Source: Penium margaritaceum (Eukaryota > Streptophyta > Zygnematophyceae > Desmidiales > Peniaceae). Taken from it: a DNA stretch of 64,000 nt. Location of the stretch: NCBI GenBank assembly GCA_023375785.1, contig SZWC01004737.1:63088-127087 (forward strand). The letters are read 5' to 3'. Under the pieces are notes generated by a model. It had not been told where the DNA came from, ran no database searches, and saw only the letters and a program-made list of their open reading frames with translations. The translations under genes and the position numbers were made by a program. This document shows positions 1 through 12,500 of the stretch, piece after piece (position 1 is the first letter of the stretch; every line of letters begins with the position of its first letter).

Positions 1-3000
1 GTCAGTGACGTATGCATCCTTTGGTTGGTCACTGTGCATGCTAGCCATACCGTGCCTCTACTTGTTGAAGGTCATTGTACTTGCTAGTTGATAACTAGTG
101 TTCCCAACCCATTGTCTCCACTCTGACCATTTGTGACCCGTGTGATGACTTTTCAACGTTGACCACCCATTGTGAAATTCTTTTGGTCATGGTTATTTGT
201 ATATGCCTACTTTGGTTTGTCACTATACATGGTTGCCACGCCGTGTCACTACATACTGAAGGTATTTGTGCTTTCTAGATGATAGCCAGTGTGTCCCAAA
301 GCATTGTTACCCCCTCTGACTATCTGTGACTCCTGTTGTGAGTCTTCAACGTTGACCACATGAAGTGAAATTCTTTGGTCATGGTCAGTGACATATGCAT
401 ACTTTGGTTGGTCACTGTGCATGGTAGGCAAATGGTGCCACTAGATATTGAAGGTCTTTGTACTTGCTCATCAAGAACTTGTATTCAGAAACCATTGTTT
501 CCTCCTTTGACTATTTGTGACTCGTGTTGTGAGTTGTCAAAGTTGACCACACATAGTGACATTCTTTGGTCATGGTCAGTGACATATGCCTACTTTGGTT
601 GGTCATTGTACATGGTAGCCACACCGTGCCACTACCTATTGAAGGTCCTTGTGCTTGCTAGTTGATACCTGGTGTTCCCAACCCATTACTTTCCCCTCTG
701 ACCATTTGTGACTCGTATTATGAGTTGTCAACGTTGACAACACAGAGCGGATTTCTTTGGTCAAAGGTAGTACATATGCCGACTTTGGGCGGTCATTGTG
801 CATGGTAGCCACACGTGCTACAACTTATTGAAGGTCGTTGTACTTGCTATTTGAAAACTAATATTACAAAACCATTGTTTTCCCCTCTGACCATTTGTGA
901 CTCGTGTTATGGGTTTTTAACGTTGACCACCCATACTGAAATTCTTTGGTCATGGTCAGTGACATATGCCTAGTTTGGTTGTTCGGTGTGCATAGCAGCC
1001 ACACCGTGCCACTACGTGTTGAAGTTCTTCGTCTTTTCTAGTCGATACCTAGGGTTTCCAAACCATTGTCTCTTCCTCTGACTATTTGTGTCTTGTGTTA
1101 TGACTTGTTAATGTTCACCACACATAGTGGACTTCTCTGGTCATAGTCACTGATATGTGCATCCTTTGGTTGGTCACTGCACACGCTAGCCACATCGTGC
1201 CACTACTTGTTGAAGGTATTTGTATTTGATAGTTGATAACTAGTATTCCCAACCCTTTGTTTCCCTCTGTGACCATTTGTGACTCGTGTTATGAGTTTTC
1301 AACGTTGACCACATACTAAGAAATTGTTTTGGTCATGGTTAGTGGCATATGCCTACTTTAGTTTGTCACTGTACATGGTTGCCACGTCGTTTCACTATGT
1401 TGTGAAGGTCTTTGTGCTTTCTTGTTGATAGCCAATGTTCCCAAACCATTGTTACCCCCTCTGACTACCTGCGGCTCTTGTTGTGAGTTGTCAACGTTGA
1501 CGACATGAAGTGAAACTCTTTGGTCATCGTCAATGATAGATGCATACTTTGGTTGGTCACTGTGCCTGGTAGCCACACTGTGCCACTTCATACTGAAGGT
1601 CTTTGTACTTGCTAATCAATAACTACTATTCAAATACCATTGTTTTCCCCACTGACCATTTTTGACTCGTGTTATGAGTTGTCAAAGTTGACCACACAAA
1701 AAGGGATATTATTTGGTCAATGTCAGTGATACATGCCTAGTTTGGTTGGTCTTTGTACATGGTAGCCACGCCGTGCTGCTACTTATTGAAGGTCTTTGTA
1801 CTTGCTAGTTGATTCCTGGTGTTCTTAAACCATTGCTTCCCCCTCTGACCATTTGTGACTCCTATAATGAGTTGTCTACATTGACCACACACACGGGGGT
1901 TTCTTTGGTCAAAGGCAGTACATATGCATATTTTGGTCGGTCATTGTGCATGGTAGCCACGCCGTGCTACTACTTATTGAAGGTCGTTGTACTTGCTAGT
2001 TGAAAACTATGTTTTCCAAAAACATTTTTTCCCCCTCTGACCATTTGTGACTCATGTAATGGGTTTTGAATGTTGACGACCCATACGGAAACTTGTTGGT
2101 CATGGTCAGTGACATATGCCTAGTTTGGTTGTTCGCTGTGCATAGTAGCCATGTCGTGCCACTACATATAGAAGTTCTTTGTCGTTTCTAGTTGATACAT
2201 AGCGTTCCCAAACCATTGTCTCTCCCTCTGACCATTTGTGACTCGTGTTATGAGTTGTCAATGTTGACCACACATAGTGGACTTCTATGGTCATAGTCAG
2301 TGACGTATGCATCCTTTGGTTGGTGAATTTGCACGCTAGCCACACCGTGCCACGACTTGTTGTAGGTTTTTCTACTTGCTAGTTGATAACTAGTATTCCC
2401 AACCCATTTTTTCACCCTTTGACCATTTGTGACTCGTGTTATGAGTTTTCAATGTTGACTACCCACTGTGAAATTTGTTTGTTCATGGTTAGTGGCATAT
2501 GCCTACTTTGATTTATCATTGCACATGGTTGCCACGCCGTGTCAGTACGTACTGAAGGTCTTTGTGCTTTCTAGTTGATAGCTAGTGTTTCCAAACCATT
2601 GCTACCCCCTCTGACTATCTGTGACTCTTGTGAGTTGTCAACGTTGACCACATGAAGTCAAATTATTTGGTCATGGTCAGTGACTTGTGTTATGAGTTTT
2701 CAATGTTGACCACACACTGTGAAATGCTTTTAGTCATGCTTAGTGGCATTTGCTTACTTTGGTTTGTCACTGTACATGGTTACCATGCCGTGTCACTATG
2801 TACTGAATTTCTTTGTGCTTTCTTGTTGATAACCAGTGTTCTTAAACCATTGTTACCCCCTCTGACTATCTGTGACTCTTGTTGTGAGTTTTCTTTTTTG
2901 ACCACATGAAGTGACATTCTTTGGTCATGGTCACTGACATATGGATTCTTTGGTTGGTCACTGTGCATGGTAGCCACACTGTGCCACTGCATATTGAAGG

Positions 3001-3217
3001 TCTTTGTCCTTGCCAATCCAAAACTAGTATTCACAAACCATTGCTTCCCCCTCTGACCATTTGTGACTCGTGTAATGACATGTCAAATTTGACCACACAT
3101 AGTGACATTATGTGGTCATGGTCTGTGACACATGCCTACTTTGGTTGGTCATTGCACTTGGTAGCCACAGCGTGCCACTACTCATTGAAGGTCCCTGTGC
3201 TTGCTTATTGATAGCTG
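1..3217. repeat. Satellite array, segment 1 (M1-M6 HOR)
   Basis: Tandem satellite of about 190 bp per monomer. Each monomer contains a ggtcat-type box, a gtagccacaccgtgcc-like stretch, a cttgctagttgata stretch and a tttccccctctgaccatttg-like stretch. Six types recur in order: M1 (tatgcatactttggttggtc), M2 (acacatgcctactttgg), M3 (ggtcaaaggcagtacatatg), M4 (cctagtttggttgttcggtg), M5 (gacgtatgcatcctttgg), M6 (ggttagtggcatatgcc). The segment opens in M5 at base 1 and runs M6 (about 184), M1 (376), M2 (571), M3 (758), M4 (941), M5 (1138), M6 (1330), then repeats. It ends inside M2, where element A1 is inserted. The last five bases, AGCTG (3213-3217), are the left target-site copy. No coding content. 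Confidence 0.95.
2671..2733. repeat. Hybrid satellite monomer M1/M5
   Basis: M1 starts normally but switches at about 2684 to the tail of M5, so the next unit is a second M6. The joint lies at a short gtgac match shared by both monomer types. One HOR is therefore cut to about two monomers. This is the expected product of unequal exchange or slippage between monomers. Confidence 0.75.
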
Positions 3218-3810
3218 TGTCAGAAGAAAGCAAGGAATGGAGGCGGCAAGAGCAGAAGCAAGCAGAAGCAATGAATCATGCAGGAGCTTGGCAGCAAAGT
3301 GACGGAAGCAAAAAGGTGAGTGCAGGTCCACGGAGTTAGTCGCAGAACCTTGAGAGAGGCGAGGCGCTGGGGCTCCGAGGTAGGCAGAAGGAGAGGAGAG
3401 AAAAGGGAGTGACGCGATGATGTTGAGCAAAGGACCAAAGGTGACAATGCGAAGAGCTGCAAGGAGAGAGTGGTGGGCGAAAGACGGTAGGAGCGAGCAG
3501 AGCGAGAGCACGGTGGCGAAGCCTCGAAACCAAAGGGAACACGATGAACAGAACTGTTCTGGTTAGCTCGAGGGAATGAACATCCTTGTTATAAAAAGAC
3601 ACAACAGGACAAACAAGCAGAGCAACGGCTTCTTTCCGCTAGCCGGACGTGGGTGACAAGTGTCACTTGATTAGGAGATGACTTGACGCTAGGGTTCGAA
3701 CGGTCGAGTGACCAGAGAGCCGTTGGTCAAGGTGGCTCAGTCATTGGACTTGAACCGTTATCGAGACGGAGTATGATATTTTCATCTCTTGTCAAGGCTT
3801 CATTGTAACA
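3218..3810 (-). repeat. A1 3' LTR
   Basis: 593-bp long terminal repeat, 3' copy on the minus strand. It starts tgtcagaag and ends gtaaca. A TATA-like stretch (ctttttata on minus, near 3588-3596) lies in the same place in all A-family LTRs. Open frames inside it are not conserved and look accidental. Confidence 0.9.
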
Positions 3811-4433
3811 CCCCCCTTGAAGGTTGACAAGAGGTAAGAAGGCAAGGGGAATGGTCAATAGTAACGCTCCCAGTATTCCACCCCATTAGAGGACGTGGGA
3901 GATTGCGGAGTGCGAGGCCGTTTTTTGATGGCTCGAAGTTCTGCTTCTTCCTCCATTCTCCTGTGATCTTTGATGAAGGGTTGCAGCTGAAATCAGCGTT
4001 CCTCCAGAAGTTCACTATATGGAGGAGGGTCAAGAGCCACCGGACGGGGGTCAGGGTATTCTGCTCCTCTGTTTGAACAGTAGTCCATGACAGCGTGGAT
4101 AGTTTGGAAGACAGCTTGATGACGGTGTGCCGCAATAATGGGGTGGAACTCGTCGTAGGTGCTCCTATAGAGAAGACCTTGCAGTTGAGTTTGGGCAATG
4201 CCATACTCATGTCTTCTTTGTGCTATTGTGTGGGCTTCTCCACTTCCATTGTTTTGCAGTACGTCAAGGAGGTTGTATCCGTATATGTCCAAGGTGGCGA
4301 TTTCACGTCGCATTTGACGACGCCATCATTCACAGTTGTGACTCCCATCGGGTGCGAAGCAAAGTGGAGCAATGTTATTGGTTAGGGAGGCGACTTCATA
4401 GTAGAGCTGGATGGTGCGTCCTTACTCTTCCAT
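3792..4433 (-). pseudogene. A1 3'-terminal ORF remnant with PPPY motif
   Basis: Decayed reading frame of 213 codons from ATG (4433) to a terminal stop 18 bases inside the LTR. It has the same length, with no net indel, as the copy at 16857-17498. Four in-frame stops break it (about 4424, 4324, 3995, 3857); at the last three the A2 copy has CGA where this copy has TGA. Visible content is a basic stretch near RRWRRQ, then IYGYNLLDVLQ, then STYDEFHPII, a proline-rich segment with LDPPPYSELLEE, and a basic or acidic C-terminus. PPPY is the type of motif that binds WW domains and serves as a late domain in some retroviral Gag proteins; that link is inference. The open frame also extends upstream of this ATG, so the true start is uncertain. 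I do not recognise the protein family. Confidence 0.5.
3811..3820 (-). other. A1 polypurine tract
   Basis: On minus this reads tcaagggggg and directly abuts the LTR start TGTTA. It is the expected primer site for second-strand synthesis and fixes the element's orientation. The same tract follows LTR1 (16876) and LTR2 (19778) of the A2/A3 tandem. Confidence 0.8.
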
Positions 4434-5970
4434 AGAGGAGGAGGAGAGCTTCAGCGGGGAGGATGAAGTGCCATGAAGAGGACGGTAGGTGCTGATGAGG
4501 GAGAAGTGACGACCAGAATCTTGAAGGTGATCAGACATTGCAGAAGGGTGACAGCGTAGAAATGGCGGTGCGACTGAGCAAATAATGAAGGCGGATGATG
4601 GCAGAGGAAGGCCATGGAGAAGTGGGTGCAAGAGCAAAACCACATGCGCTGCGGAAGTTTCGCCGTGGTCGCAGGTCGTCGCGGAAAGAGCGATGCGACC
4701 GGGCGGATCCTTATGCCAAGCAGATGATGAGAGCAGATGATGGGGAAGGAATTCTGAGCAGAGGAGTGGGCGCAGGGGCATAACCATGTGCGCTGCTGTG
4801 ATAGAGGGATAGAATGCGGCAAGGAGAAGGCGGTTGCCAACGCGCCGCGAGAAATCTGCTGCTGGCGTGGGTGCAGGCTGCTACGTAGTGGGCAGCCAGC
4901 GCGTGCAGGTTCGTGTGGTGACCACAGGTGCTGTTGATAAGTGAGCATAAATGGGTGAAATAGGAGTGGGAGCACGCGCAAAACGACGTGCGTTGATGAA
5001 GAAGGCTGATGCGGAGGCGGCCCGGACGATGTAGATGATGATGGGCAATGCGAGGAAGGCTGATGAGTCAGAGTTGAGGCAGGAGGCTGAGGGGCAAAGA
5101 CATCAGAGGAAGATGAAGATGAAGATGACGTGCAGATGAGGAGGGGGGAGACTGATGAAGATGAGGGCGTGGCGGAGGTGGAGGATGGAGGTCGCGTCAC
5201 GCAGAAGATGGCGAGAAGGGAGGCGGTGCAGTAGTGAGCGTGAGTGAGGCGGCCAAGTACTCTGCTTCCAGGAGAGTGACGGCTTGTTCCCCAGTTGGCA
5301 AGAGACCGACGGGCAGGAAGACTGGCGGTGTCCGATGTCCTCACGGTGAGAGGAAGTTGGCTGCAGCGGCGGAAGTCATGTGGCGAGCAGGGACACTGGT
5401 TTGCTGATGTAAGGAGAGTGACGGCTTGTTCCCCAGTTGGCTCGCAATGGGAGCAGAAAGACTGGTGGTGTCCAATGTCCTGACGGCGAGAGTTACACTG
5501 CTGCTGTAGACAACGTGAGAAGGCAGTGCGAGGATGCGGCTCCAGAGGAATAAAGCATAGGAGCTCAGGAGGTTGAGGCTGATGCAATAGGGCTGGCTGA
5601 TGAGGGAGGTGAGGAAGACGGAGGCACTTGAGGCGGCTGAGGCGATGAGAGGTTGCAGAAGCGGATGACAGGATGTTTCTCGGAAGTTGACAGTAAGCGG
5701 AGGCTTGGGAGCCGCTTGCGGCTGTTGTGGACGACATGTCACCAACTGTCTGCCACAGGTGCGGAATGGGCGTAGGGCTTTCTCAGGGTGACGAGACGTT
5801 TCTTTAGCGCGAGGAGTATTTCAAGTGCAACGGCTGATGCTAGCTGCTGACAAAGTGCAGAAGTGCGAAGTGGCACTGATGGCAGCGCAGGAGTGCAGAT
5901 CCGAGAGGGGAAGTAGTGATGGCAGCATATCGATGACTTGGTCACGGGGCACCAGGTGATGTCACCTGAT
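4434..5970 (-). repeat. A1 interior: degenerate internal repeats, no recognised gene
   Basis: C-rich and T-poor on the minus strand, so long open frames occur in several frames at once, for example a 428-codon Ser/Pro/His-rich frame at 4451-5737. None shows a known domain, and the same bases are open in other frames in the sister copies. Two kinds of direct repeat are visible. One is a module containing gtgggcgcagg and a CACGTG core. The other is an approximately 130-bp unit beginning gagagtgacggcttgttccc, present at about 5271 and 5409. Compared with A2/A3 this interior is about 138 bp shorter, matching loss of one module between direct repeats near 4960-5010. Confidence 0.55.
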
Positions 5971-5982
5971 GCTCTGATACCG
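5971..5982 (-). other. A1 primer-binding site (tRNA-iMet 3' end)
   Basis: On minus the sequence next to the 5' LTR reads CGGTATCAGAGC. It matches TGGTATCAGAGC, the complement of the 3' end of plant initiator tRNA-Met, except for the first base. This is the usual primer site of plant LTR retrotransposons and shows that the right LTR is the 5' one. Confidence 0.85.
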
Positions 5983-6575
5983 TGTCAAAAGAATGCAAGG
6001 AATGGGGGCGGCAAGAGCAAAAACAAGCAGAAGCAATGGATCATGCAGGAGCTTGGTAGCAAAGTGACGGAAGCGGAAAGGTGAGTACAAGCCCAGAAAG
6101 TTAGTCGCAGAGCCTTGAGAGAGGTGAGGCGCCGGGGCTCCGAGGTAGGCAGGAGGAGAGGACAGCAAAGAGAGTGACGCGATGAGGTTGAGCGAAGGAC
6201 CAAAGGTGACGAAGCAAAGAGCTACAAGGAGGGAATGGTGAGCAAAAGACGGTAGGAGCAAGCAGAGCAAGAGTACGGCGGCAAAGCCGCAGAACCAAAG
6301 GGAACAGTATGGACATAACTGTTCTGGTTAGCTCAAGGGAATGAGCATCATTGGTATAAAAAGACACAACAGGAAAAACGAGCAGAGCAACAGCTTCTTT
6401 CCGCTAGCCAGACGCGGGTCACAGAAGTCACTTTATTAGGGGATGACTTGATGGTAGGGTCTAAACGATTTGGTGACCGGAGAGCCGTTGGTCAAGGTGG
6501 CTCATTCGTTGGATTTGAACTGTTATTGAGACCGAGATTGATGTTTTCATCTCTTGTCAAGGCTTCATTCTACCA
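5983..6575 (-). repeat. A1 5' LTR
   Basis: 593-bp direct repeat of 3218-3810. It starts tgtcaaaag and ends ctacca, followed by the target-site copy AGCTG (6576-6580). It would have carried the element promoter on minus; a ctttttatacc TATA-like stretch lies near 6353-6361. Confidence 0.88.
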
Positions 6576-9500
6576 AGCTGGTGTTCCCAAGCCATTGTTT
6601 CCCCCTCTGACCATTTGTGACTCATATTATAGGTTGTCATCGTTGACCGCACACATCGGATTTCTTTGGTCAAAGGCAGTACATATGCCTAATTTGGTCG
6701 GTCCTTGTGGATGGTAACCACACCGTGCTACTACTTATTGAAGGTCGTTGTACTTGCTACTTGAAAACTAATATTCCAAAACCATTGTTTCCCCCTCTGA
6801 CCACTTGTGCCTCGTGTTATGGGTTGTGAAGGTTGATCACCCATACTAAAATTCTTTGGTCATGGTCAGTGACATATGCCTAGTTTGGTTGTTCGGTGTG
6901 CATATTTGCCACACTGTGCCACTACGTATTGAGGTTCTTTGTCCTTTCTGGTCGATACATAGGGTTCCCAGACCACTGTCTATCCCTCTGACCATTTGTG
7001 ACTCGTGTTATGAGTTGTCAATGATGACCACACATATTGGATTTCTTTGCTTGTAGTCAGTGACATATGCATCCTTTGGTTGGTCACTGTGCACGCTAGT
7101 CACACCGTGCAACTACTTGTTGAATGTCTTTGAACTTGCTAGTTGATAACTAGTGTTCCCAACCCAGTGTTTCCCCCTCTGGTCATTTGTGACCCGTGTT
7201 ATGAGTTTTCAACGTTGACCACACACAGTGAAATTCTTCTGGTCATGGTTAGTGGCATATGCCTACTTTGGTCTATCACTGTACATGGTTGTCACGCTGT
7301 GTTGCTACATACTAAAGGTCTTTGTGCTTTCTAGTTGATACCTAGTGTTCCCAAACCATTGTTACCCCTTTGACTATCTGTGACTCTTGTTGTGAGTTGT
7401 CAACATTGACCACATGAAGTGAAATTCTTTGGTCATGGTCAGTGACATATGCATGCTTTAGTTGGTCACAGTGCATGGTAGCGACGTTGTGCCACTACAT
7501 ATTGAATGTCTTTGTACGTGCTAATCGATAACTATTATTCACAAACCATTGTTTCCCCCTCTGACCATTTGTTACTCGTGTTATGAGTTGTCAAGGGTGA
7601 CCATACATAGTGACATTCTTTGGTCATGGACAGTGACCAATGCCTATTTTGGTTGGTCATTGTACATGGTGGCCACACTCTGCCACTACTTTTTAAAGGT
7701 CCCTGTGCTTGCTAGTTGATACCTCGTGCTCCCAAGCTATTGTTTCCCCCTCAGACCATTTGTGACTCGTATTATCAGTTGTCAATGTTGACCACACACA
7801 GCAGATATCTTTGGTCAAAGGCAGTACACATGCGTACTTTGGTCGGTCATTGTACATGGTAGCAACACCGTGCTCCTACTTATTGAAGGTAATTGTAATT
7901 TCTAGTTGAAAACTTATGTTTTGAAACCATTGTTTCCCCCTCTGAACATTTGTGACTCGTGTTATGGGTTGTGAACATTGACCACCAATACGAAATTTCT
8001 TTGGTCATGGTCACTGACATATGCCTAGTTTGGTCGTTTGTTGTGCATAGTAGCCACACCGTGCCTCTGCGTATTGAAGTTCTTTGTCCTTTCTAGTGGA
8101 TACATAGGATTCCCAAACAATTGTGTCTCCCTCTGACCATTTGTGACTCGTGTTATAAGCTATCAATGTTGATCACACATAGTGGATTTCTTTGATCATA
8201 GTGACTGACATATGCATCCTTTGGTTGGTCAATGTACACGCTCGCCACAGCGTGCTACAACTTGTTGAAGGTCTCTGTACTGGCTAGTTGATAACTAGTG
8301 TTCCCAACCCATTGTTTCCCCCTCTGACCATTTGTGAGTCGTGATATAAGTTTTCAATGTTTACCACACACTAAGAAATTCTTTTGGTCATGGTTAGTGG
8401 CATATGCCTACTTTGGTTTGTCGCTATACATGGTTGCCACTCCGTGTCACTACGTACTGGAGGTCTTTGTGCTTTCTAGTTGATAGCCAGTGTTCCCAAG
8501 CCTATTGTTAACCCCTCTAACTATCTGTGACTCTTGTTGTGAGTTATCAACGTTGACTACATGAAGTGAAATTCTTTGGTCATGGTCAGTGACATATGCA
8601 TACTTTGGTTGGTCACTGTGCATGGTAGCCACACTGTGCCACTACATAGTTGTCTTTATACTTGCTAATTGAGAACTAGTATTCACAAACCATTTTTCCC
8701 CCTCCAACCATTGGTGACTTGTGTTATGAGTTGTCAAAGTTGACCACTCATAGTGACATTCTTTGGTCATGGTCAGTGACACATGCCTACTTTGGTTGGT
8801 CATAGTCAATGGTAGCCACACCATGATACTACTTGTTGAAGGTCATTGTGCTTGCTAGTTGATACCTGGTGTTCCCAAACCATTGTTTCCCCCTCTGACC
8901 ATTTGTAACTGGTATAATGAGTTTTCAACGTTGACCACATACAGCGGATTTCTCTGGTCAAAGGCAGTACATATACCTACTTTGGTCGGTCACTGTGTAT
9001 GGTAGCGACACCGTGCTACTACTTGTTGAAGGTCTTTGTACTTGCTAGTTGGAAACTAATATTCCGAAACCATTGTTGACCCCTCCGACCATTTGTGACT
9101 CGTGTTATGGGTTGTCAACGTTGACCACCCATACTAAAATTCGTTGGTCATGGTCAGTGACATGTGCCTAGTTTGGCTCTTTGGTGTGCATAGTAGCCAC
9201 AACCTGCAACTACGTATTGAAGTTCTTTGTCCTTTCTAGTCGATACATAGGGTTCCCAAAGTAGTGTCTCTTTCTATCACCATTTGTGACTCGTGTTAGG
9301 AGTTGTCAATGTTGACCACACATAGATCATTTCTTTGGTCATAGTAAGTGACATGTGCATCCTTTGGTTGATCACTGTGCACGCTAGCCACTATTTGTTG
9401 AAGTTCTTTGTACTTGCTAGTTGATAACTAGTGTTCCCAACCCATTGTTTCCCCCTCTGACCATTTGTGACTCATGTTATGAGTTTTCAACGTTGACCAC

Positions 9501-12500
9501 ACACTGTGAAATTCTTTTGGTCATGGTTAGTGGCATATGCCTGCTTTATCTTGTCAATGGACATGGTTGCCACGTAGTGTCACTACGTCCTGAAGGTATT
9601 TGTGTTCTCTAGTAGATAGCAAGTGTTCCCAAACCATTGTTACCCCCCTCTGACTATCTTTGAATCTTGTTGTGAGTTGTCAACGTTGACCACATGAAGT
9701 GAAATTCTTTGGTCATTGTCAGTGACATATGCATTTTTTGGTTGGTCACTACGCATGGTAGCCACACTCTGCCACTACATATTGAAGGTCTTTGTACTTG
9801 CTAATCGATAACTAGTATTCACAAACCATTGTTTCCTCCTCTGACTATTTGTGACTCCTGTTATGAGTTGTCAAAGTTGACCACACATAGTGACATTCTT
9901 TGGTCATGGTCGGTGACACATGCCTACTTTGGTTGGTCATTGTACATGGTAGCCATTCGGTGCCACTACTTGTTATAGGTTTGTACTTGCTAGTTGATAA
10001 CTAGTGTTTCCAACCCATTTTTTCCCCCTCTGACCATTCGTGATTCGTGTTATGAGTTTTCAACGTTGATCACATACTGTGATGATCGTTTGGTCATGGT
10101 TAGTGGCATATGCCTACTTTGGTTTGTCACTGTACATGGTTGACAAGTCGTTTCACTAGGTAGTGAAGGTCTTTGTTCTTTCTAGTTGATAGCCAGTATT
10201 CCCCAACCATTGCTCCCCCCTCTGACTATGTGTGACTCTTTTTCTGAGTTCTCAATGCGGACCACATGAAGTGAAATTCTTTGGTCATGGTCATTGACAT
10301 ATGCATACTTTGGTTTGTCACTGTGCATGGTAACCATACTCTGCCACTAGATATTAAAGGTCTCTGTACTTGTTAATCGACAACTAGTATTCACAAACCA
10401 TTGTCCCTCCCTCTGATCATTTGTTTCTCGTGTTACAAGTTGCCAAAGATGACAACACATAGTGACATTCTTTGGTCATGGTAAGTGAAACATGCCTACT
10501 TTGGTTGGTCATTGTACATGGCAGCCACACCGTGCCACTACTTATTGAAGGTCCTTGTGCTTGCTATGTGGTACCTGGTGTTCCTAAGCCATTGCTTCCC
10601 CCTTTGACCATTTGTGACTGGCATTATAAGTTGTCAACGTAGGCCACACACAGCGGATTTCTTTGGTTAAAGGTAGTACATATGCGTACTTTGGTCGTTC
10701 ATTGTGCATGGTAGCCACACCATGCTACTACTTATGGAAGTTCGTTGTACTTGCTAGTTGAAAACAAATATTTCGCAACCATTGTTTCCCCCTCTGACCA
10801 TTTGTGACTCGTGTTATGGGTTGTGAATATTGACCATCCATGCTGAAATTCTTTGGACATGGTCAGTGACATATGCCTAGTTTGGTTGTTTTGTGTGCAT
10901 AGAAGCCACACCGTGCCACCACGTATTGAAGTTCTTTGTCCATTCTAGTTGATACATAGGGTTCCCAAACCAATGTCTTTCCCTCTGACCATTTTTGACT
11001 CGTGTTATGATTTGTCAATGTTCACCACACATAGTGGATTTCTTTGGTCATAGTCAATGACATATGCATCCTTTGCTTGGTCACTGTGCACGCTAGCAAC
11101 ACCGTGCCACTACTTGTTGAAGGTTTTTGTACTTGCTAGTCGATAACTAGTGTTCCCAATCCATTGTTTCCCCCTCTGACCATTTTTGACTCGTGTTATG
11201 AGTTTTCAACGTTGACCACACACTGTGAAATTCTTTTGGTTATGGTTAGTGACATATCCCTACTTTGGTTTGTCACTGTTCTTGGTTGTCAGGCCGTGTC
11301 ACTACGTACTGAAGGTCTTTGTGCTTTCTAGTTGATAGCCAGTGTTCCCAAACCAGTGTTACCCCCTCTAATTATCTCCGACTCTTCTTTTGAGTTGTCA
11401 ACGTTGACCACATGAAGTGAAATTCTTTTGTCATGGTCAGTGATGTATGCATACTTTGGTTGAATACTGTGCATGGTAGCCACGTTGTGCCACTACATAT
11501 TGAAGTTCTTTGTACTTGCTCATTGATAACTAGTATTCACAAACCATTGTTTTCCCCTCTGACCATTTGTGACTTGTGTTATGAGTTGTCAAAGTTGACT
11601 ACACAGTGACATTCTTTGGTCATGGTCAGTGACCCATGCCTACTTTGGTTGGTCATTGTACATGGTAGCCACACTGTGCCACTACTTATTCAAGGTCCCT
11701 GTGCTTGCTAGTTGATACCTGGTGTTCCCAACCCATTGTTTCCCCCTCTGACCATTTGTGACTTGTATTATGAGTTGTCAATGTTGACAACACACAGCAG
11801 ATTACGTTGGTCAAAGGAAGTGCATATGCCTACTTTGGTCGGTCATTGTGCATAAAAGCCACACCGTGCTATTACTTATTGAAGGTCGTTGTACTTGCTA
11901 GTTGAAAACTAATATTCCGAAACCATTGTTTCCCCCTCTGACCGTTTGTGAATTGTGTTATGGGTTGTGAACGTTGACCACTCATACTGAAATTCTTTGG
12001 TCATGGTCAGTGACATATGCCTAGTTTGGTTGTTCGGTGTGCATAGAAACCACATCATGCCACTACGTATTGAAGTTTTTTGTCCCTCGTAGTCGATACA
12101 TAGGGTTTCCAGACCATTGTCTCTCCCTCTGACCATTTGGGACTTGTGTTATGAGTTGTCAATGTTGACGACACATAGTGGACTTCTTTAATCATAGTGA
12201 GTGACGTATGCATCCTTTGGTTGGTCACTGTGCACGCTAGACACACCGTGCAACTACTTGATGAAGGTCTTTGTATGTGCCAGTTGATAACTAGTGTTCC
12301 CAATCCATTGTTTCCCCCTCTGATCATTTGTGACTCGTGTTATAAGTTTTCAATGTTGACCACACACTGTGAAATTCTTTTGGTCATGGTTTGTGGCATT
12401 TGCCTAATTTGGGTTGTCACTGTACATGGTTGCCACGCCGTGTCACTACGCACTGAATGTCTTTGTGCTTTCTAGTTGATAGCCAGTGTTCCCAAACCAT

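Larger units (their letters stand above)
3218..6575 (-). mobile_element. A1: non-autonomous LTR retrotransposon
   Basis: Complete LTR element of 3358 bp read on the minus strand. Two 593-bp LTRs start TGTCA and end in ACA or CCA. The minus orientation follows from a tRNA-iMet-type primer site next to the right LTR (5971-5982) and a G-rich polypurine tract next to the left LTR (3811-3820). The target-site duplication AGCTG is perfect (3213-3217 and 6576-6580). Removing the element restores a normal M2 monomer. The LTRs differ from each other by roughly one base in ten by eye, so the insertion is old. The 2.17-kb interior has no protease, integrase or RT, so the element needed enzymes in trans. 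Superfamily cannot be told. Confidence 0.9.

Noticed and set aside
1-3217. Regular repeats resembling a CRISPR array
   Set aside because: The 190-bp units are contiguous with no unique spacers, and the surroundings are eukaryotic retroelements; this is satellite DNA.
3585-3600. TATA-box-like tataaaaag on the plus strand of A-family LTRs
   Set aside because: Primer site and polypurine tract fix the element on minus, and the stretch also reads as a TATA-like ctttttata there, so a separate plus-strand promoter is not supported.
3182-3602. Overlapping frames of 80-110 codons inside A-family LTRs
   Set aside because: They lie in LTR sequence, overlap each other in three frames and are not conserved between LTR copies.
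4451-5737. 428-codon Ser/Pro/His-rich frame in A1, and similar frames at 17949-18896 and 20644-21498
   Set aside because: Several frames are open over the same bases because of C-rich, T-poor composition. Frame choice is not conserved among copies and no domain is seen.
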